A stretch of 64,000 bases of DNA from Eremomyces bilateralis CBS 781.70. Taxonomy: Eukaryota > Ascomycota > Dothideomycetes > Eremomycetales > Eremomycetaceae. Positions 55,125 through 64,000 of this stretch are shown here, piece after piece (the stretch's first letter is position 1; every line of letters starts with the position of its first letter). The translations under genes were made by a program, and so were the position numbers. The stretch lies in contig NW_022985081.1 in assembly GCF_010015585.1 (NCBI RefSeq), forward strand, positions 465,538 to 529,537, given 5' to 3'. Under the pieces are notes generated by a model. The model was not told the origin of the DNA. It saw only the letters and a list, made by a program, of their open reading frames with translations, and ran no database searches.

Positions 55125-58100
55125 CGTCCGTATGGATGGTTAGGAGTGATATCGGAGTGATGGATGATGTATGAGGATCAGAAAGCGACCAGCAAGGGAA
55201 GGGTGGCAAGTCCAGTTTATATCGAGGGCACCAAAGGGACGTCAATTGGGGTGACGGGGTGATTGGACCCACTCGGCCCGAAAGGAAACCCAAAGACTTA
55301 AGATGCCAAAGATTGATGCCAAGGTGCCGCTGGGCCTCAACCCTTTTCCGGTTTCCAAATTCCGGTTTCCAAGGTGGATTGGTAATTGGGGAGATGTAAC
55401 TTGGTAAGAGTTGGTAAGAAATCTTGGGAATGGTCAGATACTCGGTAACTGGCGGAATCCGAAGGAAAGCCGCTTCGGACGTAGGACGGGATTCGATGAG
55501 TAATGTGCGACAGGCCAAGTCCAGATGATTCGGCCGAACGGAGATTGGGATTGACTTGGACGGGTTTAGAGCGGTGCAGATGTTAAGTAAATGGAGGATT
55601 GTTGGATTGCATTGATTATTTCCTTTGTCATGCAGTGGGAGCGGGATCAGTAGCGATTTATTGACGTATTTACAGGAACAATGAAGTAAATTCGGCCGCT
55701 TACATAGAAGAAATCATCTGGTGGGATGAACCACCACAAGTCATCACAGGAATGAGGAGGGTATCCCGCAAGGGTTTTTCGCGCCAAGGGTCAAGGGTCA
55801 GGGAGGGTTCTTTCCCTTTTCCTGAGCCATTGACTAATTAAGGGTCTCCACACGTCATAGCGACCGGGGTGGCTGTGCATTGCTCACCAATCACTTAACC
55901 CATTCCGTCCATCCTGCATTAATCCTGCACCAATCTGCATAGAAGTCGTCTAGAAGAACCTTTTTATTACCGTGCAGAAAATTTATACTAAACCGGTGTA
56001 CTATATGTCTCCCTGTCTAATCGGAGCCTACCGTTGTCTAGAACCTCCTCGTTCCCGCCAGTGCGCGTTCCCCTAAACTCTCCATCGGAACTGATCATCC
56101 GTCTGCGAAACACCACTTATGCACCATCGTGAATTCCGCGGCCGGCCTTCTTTCACTGCCGCCTGTCAATTCTGCAACACCATGTGCCGTGTGCATTTTT
56201 CAACGGGATGGACTGTCCGGTTTGAGACGCAACTGCGGAGATGCTTGCGAGGGGTGGGGTGTCTGTGCTGGAGATCGGACCTGTGGCTGAGATCGAGCCA
56301 CATCTCCACGCGGCTCCAAGGGCTGCAGGACGCCGGCAGCCGATACCTTTAGACTAAGATCTCATTCAACTTGGTGGTGGTCGCTACTAGGACTGGATCT
56401 GGTTGGATACTATTCCATCTATAGGTACATACTGCGGAACTCGTCACTCAGCTTCCATAGAGCCTGTCGCATGACCTCGAACTTCTCACCATTGTTCTCT
56501 TCTAATTTCCAGCACAAAAGGATGCGGCTCAAAGAATCCCAGCCTAGTCAGGACAAACAATGCACCTCATCCTGCAAGTCAGCTCCTTTCCCTCGTGGCC
56601 ATCAGCCTTCACTACCCAATCGCATGGACCGTGAATGGCCCCTCTCCACGTCCCTTCTCTCTCCTTTTCCGACCCAGCGGAAATAGGACACCAATTACAT
56701 AATCCGCGATGGATCCCATGCTGAGCATTGAGAATTCTGGAGCCTCCCAGCTGCCTTGTTTCTGTGCCGATCTTTCTATCATGTCGCTGGAGTCGTACTG
56801 GCTGGCGGAGTGCCCGTATGATCAAGTTATTTGCAGCGACTATTGAAGGGACAAGCCGACCTGGGCCATGATACCCCATCCTCCCGTTCCCATTGGCGCA
56901 TAACTTGGAATCCGCGGGAGACCTTGAACAGTTAAGCCACAATCGTCCATCACATGCTTCGAACCTCTCCATCCATTACGTATCATCCCCTTCGCAGAAA
57001 TTTCGTCCACCAACGAAAAGGAGAATCTGTAGCATCTCCGAGAAAATTCTCGCTCAAAAAATGCGAAATCCGACCGTCTGGACCCTGCATATGCAAGGAG
57101 AAATTGAGTTTGGGTGAGGCAGTGCTTCCTGTACAAGAAATATTCGATCGTCGGGCCAGCCCTACGAACCAATGGTTGAGACCGCGTTCTGAATCCATGA
57201 TTGGGTACACCCGTTATCGCTAACCATATTGGGATGCTGGCGCCGCCAAGGACGGTCGCTCCGATGAATCCAGATTGGCTCATCGACGCTTGTCGAATCA
57301 ACATCCCTGTCGCTGCATACAAGTTGAGGTTTTCAACATTTTTCTCCGCGCTGCAAGTACCGAAAGAACGAACCAGCAGGAACCAGAATCGAATTATTCA
57401 ACGGGATGAATAACCCCCTCGCACAGTCCGATACCTCGGCTCGGCACCGCAATACGGCACCCGACCGATCCAACTGCACCGCCTCAAGCCACCTCATCCA
57501 GCCACGCTCACCAACGGCTGAACACCGGGCCATCGGACTGCCGACTCGGACAGACCCTAGACCCTGGTCACCTCAGCGATCGTTACCGGTTCCATGGTGC
57601 CGATCCAGCGTCACTGCCGTCCACAATTCCGGGCGGGTGTAAATCACCGTACGTCAATTGTCGATTTCGTGAGATCTTGATTTTGGCGCATCGAAAGCGG
57701 CCGAACTGCGTAGAGAGATAGCGGTTGAGAGCACGTCATGTTTGTTTCGTGAGGTGACAGGACTCAGGATTTAGGAGTCTGGATTGTCGAGATGCTGTTG
57801 AGGATATCCTACTCAACCAAAGGTTGCCTTAGCACTCCGTAGTGCCCGTTCTATTTGATTGTTCCTATATTTAGATGTTATTGGTCACCTAACGTTATCC
57901 CTTTATCATGACTGTCGCAACTCGCAAGCGATGGCTCAACGGTTCGTATATCGAGAATTTACGATCATCGATGCAAGATTCAGGAGACCTTCCCGCTGTG
58001 GCTTGACCATGCACCTTCCTTCTACAACTGCAGCCGACATCTCTCAATATGATCGACCAATATACCCCAACTCTAATCTTAGAACCCGCAATTCCACTTC

Positions 58101-61100
58101 ATCTATGATCCGTACGAACAATATATTGACATCCTACATCAACCCCGATCCCGTTCCCCAATCTAGACAATCTACCCAGCAACCCCTTTTCCATCCAACA
58201 TCCACCCCACGTCGTTAAAATCACGTTGCATCGTCAGTTCGCGGCCCTCACCAATCGCCAGGGTCGCCGGGTTAAAATAGTCCGCTCCCTGAATCTGTCG
58301 CGCTCTAGACCACGGACCCTCAACGTTGAGCAACCGCACATGCAACACCACGGCACGTACGGCTTCTTGACACTGCGCAACGCCAAAAAGGCAAGTCGCA
58401 CGAAGACACAAAGTTTATTTGATTATTATTTTTCCCGAATCAGTTCCATCCTCCTTATTTCTCATTTCATGCAGCATCGGACCCCCGTGCGGATGTAGAG
58501 ACTGCGCTGTGCGGAATTTGCGACCCCATAGGAGTTGATGACGAGAGCAAGTCGCTCGCTGCGATTCGTTCTGTCCTGCCGCTTTTTCGCTCCCACCACG
58601 CGATTCCTGAGGGCCGAATGCCGATCAGTTCATCGTTATAGATCACCCAGACACGATACCAATGCCATGCGACAACGTACGACTTGGCATCCGATTCCTC
58701 CATTCGGCGAATGGGTACGGGAGTGTTTAGGTCCTGGATGAGGTGGGGACGATAGTAAGAATAAAGAAAGCGATTCCGGAAACGGATTACTATTCCGCGA
58801 TCGTGCGGTGGGTGTCAGAGCTGGAAATCTGACACGGATGAAGTGGACACGCTCAAGATTATTTGTGCGTTCACAAATTTCGAGGATTTTCAGTTGAGGG
58901 TGTGGGATTCATTACCTATACGGATTACGGAGGTAGGAGGTCGCGAGAAACCGTATTCGTTCTCTTCGAAAGGTAAACATCACCACCTCGTACCTCCAGG
59001 CTGTCTTGTTGGGTCCTCGGGGTTCGCTCGGGCACTAGGTATCTAGGCGGCGGGCGGCGTCTCCCTAAGTCCGCGCCCGACTTCAGCCCTATACGCCCGC
59101 CATCGGTGACACCATTCGTCCGACTCCATCGCACCCCGGATCTTCACGCAATCAACCAGCACGATGCGTCGTATCCACGGTACCTATGTTTCAACTTTCA
59201 ATCGCTGCCATCGTGGCAAAACGATCTTCACGAGCAACGGCATCACAGCACGTTTTTACTCCGTGTAACAAATCGGCGCAATAAGGTCGTCTTGGTTCGG
59301 AGTTCGGTAATTTACTTGGTGCCCGGAATTGCTACTGCTGATGTAGGAGCGCGTTGGACGGGATGATGCTGACTTGGACTCCGGAGCGGCGTATTTGACA
59401 AAGCATCTGACTTGGTAACTATGGGACATCGAGGTGTCGAGGCAGGTCTGGAGATAAGTATCTTTCGACACCCGTGATGAAGAGCCAGGACCGTAATAGG
59501 CGAGTGGTAGCACCTCGCAAGTCACATCAGTAATCGCGAACAGTAGGGGTTACGACATGCGGCTTACCTCTCCTCGATGCCGCAACCTCGCCGTGTCGCA
59601 AGATTCCAAATTCTAGTTGCGCAGAACCACTCGAGATGATGCCGCTGCGTGCGGCGGGAGCAGGTATCTGTTGTGAGCCTACCTACTTCCTTGGTAGCCG
59701 AACGAATCTCACCGTCAAAGCCTACCGAGACGCTGTCGAAATAGAAGCCATTTCCCGTTCATGTGGGGGGGCTGGCCTCGATGCTGCAGCGGTGCGCTTC
59801 ATGGCCACGCGGGTGTCTGTGAGAATGGCAACAACGCTGACGAAGTCGCACCGAGCCGCCCGGTATGCTCGGGTGTGGGCCATGAACGGACCACTCATGG
59901 GATGAGCTTAATATTTGTTATTACAAGGAGGAGATTATTCATCCGCGCCGGACCATGTGGACTTGTGGGATGACTGTTTCCCCTTCCCTTCCAGCTTAGG
60001 TCTCTCAGTGATTCTTCGTCCTGCAGTTTCGATATGACTAGGGCCGTTTGCTTTGTTCGGGTTATGTGTCTATCGCCTATGTATAGCAAGTCAGTCCCCA
60101 GTCCTCTAGTCTCAGGGGAACCAGTCCCCAACCTCTACGGCCTTTGCTCGGTTGGATGCGGGTTGAGCCTTCTCCTCGTTGTACTCTGATCTGACAATGT
60201 TGCCTACGACGCGATTCTGAGGTCTATGGAGTATAGTGAATAGGGGAACATGGCTTGAAATAGAAGAAGTAGGTGCCCGCTTAGCGCTGAATGATAGCAC
60301 AGGCTTCCTCGATGGTAACCCACATCAATGACTAGTAATAAGCCTGAAGTCACACCGAGTGATAATATTGCAATGGGATGTGACTGTTTGGGGACCTAGG
60401 CGTCGTCCTAGCTGTATTTTGGTGTCCCCAAATACTGCGAAGAAGCCGATAGACTCGAGCCATTGCGTATCTCATCGATCTGGATACTCTTCGAAGGGTA
60501 TAGAAAGCCAAGAGTGCACCAGCTGCTTATTAGACATCAATACAAGCATGTTGTCGAATCAAGGCGTGAGTACAACACACAGCTAAAGTATGGGTACTGA
60601 CGGATTCGTGCATGTTATGAGCCAGAGACATGGTCGGCAAAGTCTGAGGCCAAGATGTTAGCTGTGTAGAAATATACTCGCATTCGAACCGTCAAATGGA
60701 GTGCCAACCTCAAGTCCGATCTTGGGCAGCCTGTGGACACTGGCCTAACCTCTCTTTCTGACCATGATGCCGGAGTTGATTGTTCAGACTTTTCCCGTCT
60801 TCCATTCCCTTGGTCCCATTGGAAAATCCTAGCCTCAATCTGAATGGAACAACATTTATTTTGTAAGGACCCATCAAAAATGATATCCTGCCATGAGAGA
60901 CATCTCACCCCATCACCACAGATCTAAAAAGATCTGCCAACTTGAATCGTGAGAGAATAACATACTACCTAAGCCGGCTAGCGTGAGGCAACACCGACCT
61001 CCTTCTAGCCTTGCGGAGTTTTGTCGCCTCACTCCGACCGCTTTTATGAGTGACCCTCACTGCGGGGCACATCTTCAAAAACCTTCCCACTTTCCACACC

Positions 61101-61130
61101 CAGTCGTCCTTTCGCAATTGTGCTGTAGCC
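55125..61130. other. 6-kb gene-poor region
   Basis: I find no supported gene. The part next to 55124 should be the promoter and leader of the RPN4-like gene. Open frames of 60-160 codons occur on both strands (the longest at 57322-56840, minus) but lack conserved motifs, and their codon use is unlike the neighbouring genes. No tRNA, 5S rRNA or transposon end was recognised. The last 150 bases lead into the MAP2 start. Confidence 0.4.
55346..55372 (+). promoter_or_regulatory. Direct repeat in RPN4-like promoter
   Basis: TTCCGGTTTCCAA occurs twice with one base between (55346-55358 and 55360-55372), about 220 bp upstream of the start. A further TTGGTAAG pair lies near 55401-55420. These may be factor-binding sites; no factor is assigned. 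Confidence 0.35.
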
Positions 61131-62712
<1,582 letters not shown>

Positions 62713-64000
62713 GCGTCTGGTCCCGTCGACTCGTATTTTTGGAGGGCAATTGTGAACCATTGCATGTGGCCACTCCCGTGAATTCAGTACTACCGGACAC
62801 CAGTATTCCCGTCGATCATAAACGAAGAAAAATGACAGTCCAATGATCCATCAATATTCATCTTTGCAGTGTCATGAACACCAGGCCTACGTGGACATAG
62901 TTGAGGTTTCTCTCCAGCAAGACGGTGACGCGATCATTTGCGCCACTGGCTTAAATAGGTACTACAGAGATTGTAGATAGAATGTTTATCAGATACCGTC
63001 GTAGAAATTATCAGCATCAGACTCCAACACCACACAGGGTTTGTGGAGCCTCTCAGTGCTTGACTCAAAACGAATCATCATGTAAACATCTATCCCAACC
63101 CTCCAATTGCCAACGGCAAATTTTTCTGATCCGTCTCCTTCGACAGAGCCAGGCGTGCGCACCAAAGAGTTTGCGGTGCACACCCATCCGGATCGGTCAA
63201 AAGATAGAGATCCCACAAACTCCTCGCGTCAAGAATAAGCCCCATCGAGTATCCCCACCCGCTGGATCATCTCCCTCAGTGAAGAGAAAGGTAGACCCAG
63301 CAGGCGCAGGCAATCGCATAACTGTGTAACTCGACGAATAGTAGAGCCCCCACCCACCGTATTCCACCATCTCATCCACACAGCCACCATGTCCCTCCTC
63401 CCATACCCGACCTCCACCGCACTGCGAGACACCGCTCGGCCCCTGGCCGTAGCCAGGAAGCTTCGCGGGCTACAGTGCAAGCGAGCGGCAGGGAGTGCAG
63501 ACGGAACATGGCGCGGGAACAAAGACGACAGGATGAGCGGAGGCATTGAGGTAAGCCGTGAAGCATGCTTCTATGGCGGCGCGTTTCCGCAAATCCAGCA
63601 CACGAGGCGCTGGGACATCCGGGGACTTTCTCCCAAAGTGCAGTGCCAGGTAGACAACGCACTTCGACTGCGATTCTTCGAGCGAGGAGTTTGTGGAATG
63701 AAGAAGAAGAGGAGGAAGAAAGTTTTTGGCGGCGCGGAAACTTTTTTTGAGTGCGAATTGTAGCACGTGATCGCACTAGTGTTGGCGGTGCGTTACGGCG
63801 GACGAAGTAGTCCGAACGTGTCACTCATGTCGCAGCCAAGACTTTGGTGACTCAGGCTGTGAGGCATCCACTTACTAGCCTTCGCATCGAAGCTTCAACT
63901 GTACTGGCAGCCTATATCCTTTGTGATAGCTGCACCCCACACTTAAATACAATAGTCTCTACGGTCGAAGTCTGCTAGATCAATCTTACCCATTACCATT
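62713..64000. other. MAP2 downstream region to window end
   Basis: Apart from the possible first exon at 63389-63550, nothing is supported. The last 200 bases look like ordinary intergenic sequence. Confidence 0.35.
63389..63550 (+). CDS. Possible first exon of a small unknown gene
   Basis: An ATG in a strong context (CCACCATGTC) after a pyrimidine-rich leader opens 54 codons that end at a GTAAGC donor (63551). The start (LLPYPTSTALRDTARPLAVA, then RKLRG) resembles a mitochondrial presequence: basic, hydroxylated and without acidic residues apart from one. No later exon could be matched and no family is recognised. The opposite strand also shows a presequence-like frame, so this may be chance. 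Confidence 0.2.

Noticed and set aside
56840-57322. 160-codon minus-strand frame in the 6-kb gene-poor region
   Set aside because: No motif, no neighbouring exons that join, codon use unlike the verified genes.

Overview
The window reads as nuclear DNA of a filamentous ascomycete (Pezizomycotina). It has many short GT-AG introns with YTRAY-like branch sites, a septation-initiation kinase of the SepH type, HET-domain genes, a LysM relic, a PHO81/NUC-2 type phosphate regulator and an RPN4-type zinc-finger protein. I cannot fix the class from sequence alone; Eurotiomycetes, Dothideomycetes and Lecanoromycetes all remain possible. No tRNA, rRNA or CRISPR was recognised. Exon limits were derived by hand from splice sites and checked for reading-frame closure.

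Layout. 0-5 kb is accessory: a transposon-like relic, then a decayed HET-NACHT-ankyrin (NLR-like) gene. 5-10.7 kb is a dense housekeeping block: DRE2 and YAE1 (convergent, cytosolic Fe-S assembly), divergent ribosomal genes RPS9/RPL21, and RHO3. 10.7-17.7 kb is accessory again: a decayed HET-ankyrin gene on the minus strand, a 75-bp palindrome and an orphan coiled-coil gene. 17.7-23.5 kb holds LTO1, the partner of Yae1, and sepH. 23.5-27.9 kb is gene-poor, with a decayed LysM gene.

27.9-50.2 kb is a second housekeeping block: a small DUF1761-like membrane protein, a UBA/UBX Cdc48 adaptor, a VAP/Scs2 ER tether, asparagine synthetase, an N-terminally extended porin paralogue, the KEX1 carboxypeptidase, cytosolic methionyl-tRNA synthetase, a mitochondrial J-protein, PHO81 and an unrecognised four-helix membrane protein. 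50.2-55.1 kb has a possible small unknown gene and the RPN4-like factor. 55.1-61.1 kb is a 6-kb gene-poor stretch, followed by methionine aminopeptidase 2.

Links between genes. DRE2, YAE1 and LTO1 all belong to cytosolic Fe-S protein biogenesis; Yae1-Lto1 serves the ribosome-recycling ATPase Rli1. Asparagine synthetase and methionyl-tRNA synthetase each carry a Gcn4/CPC1-type TGASTCA site within about 160 bp of the start. The most unusual gene-structure features are a PHO81 start codon split by an intron, a GC-AG intron in the VAP gene, a run of micro-exons in asparagine synthetase, and a recurrent switch from C-ending to G-ending codons along single genes.
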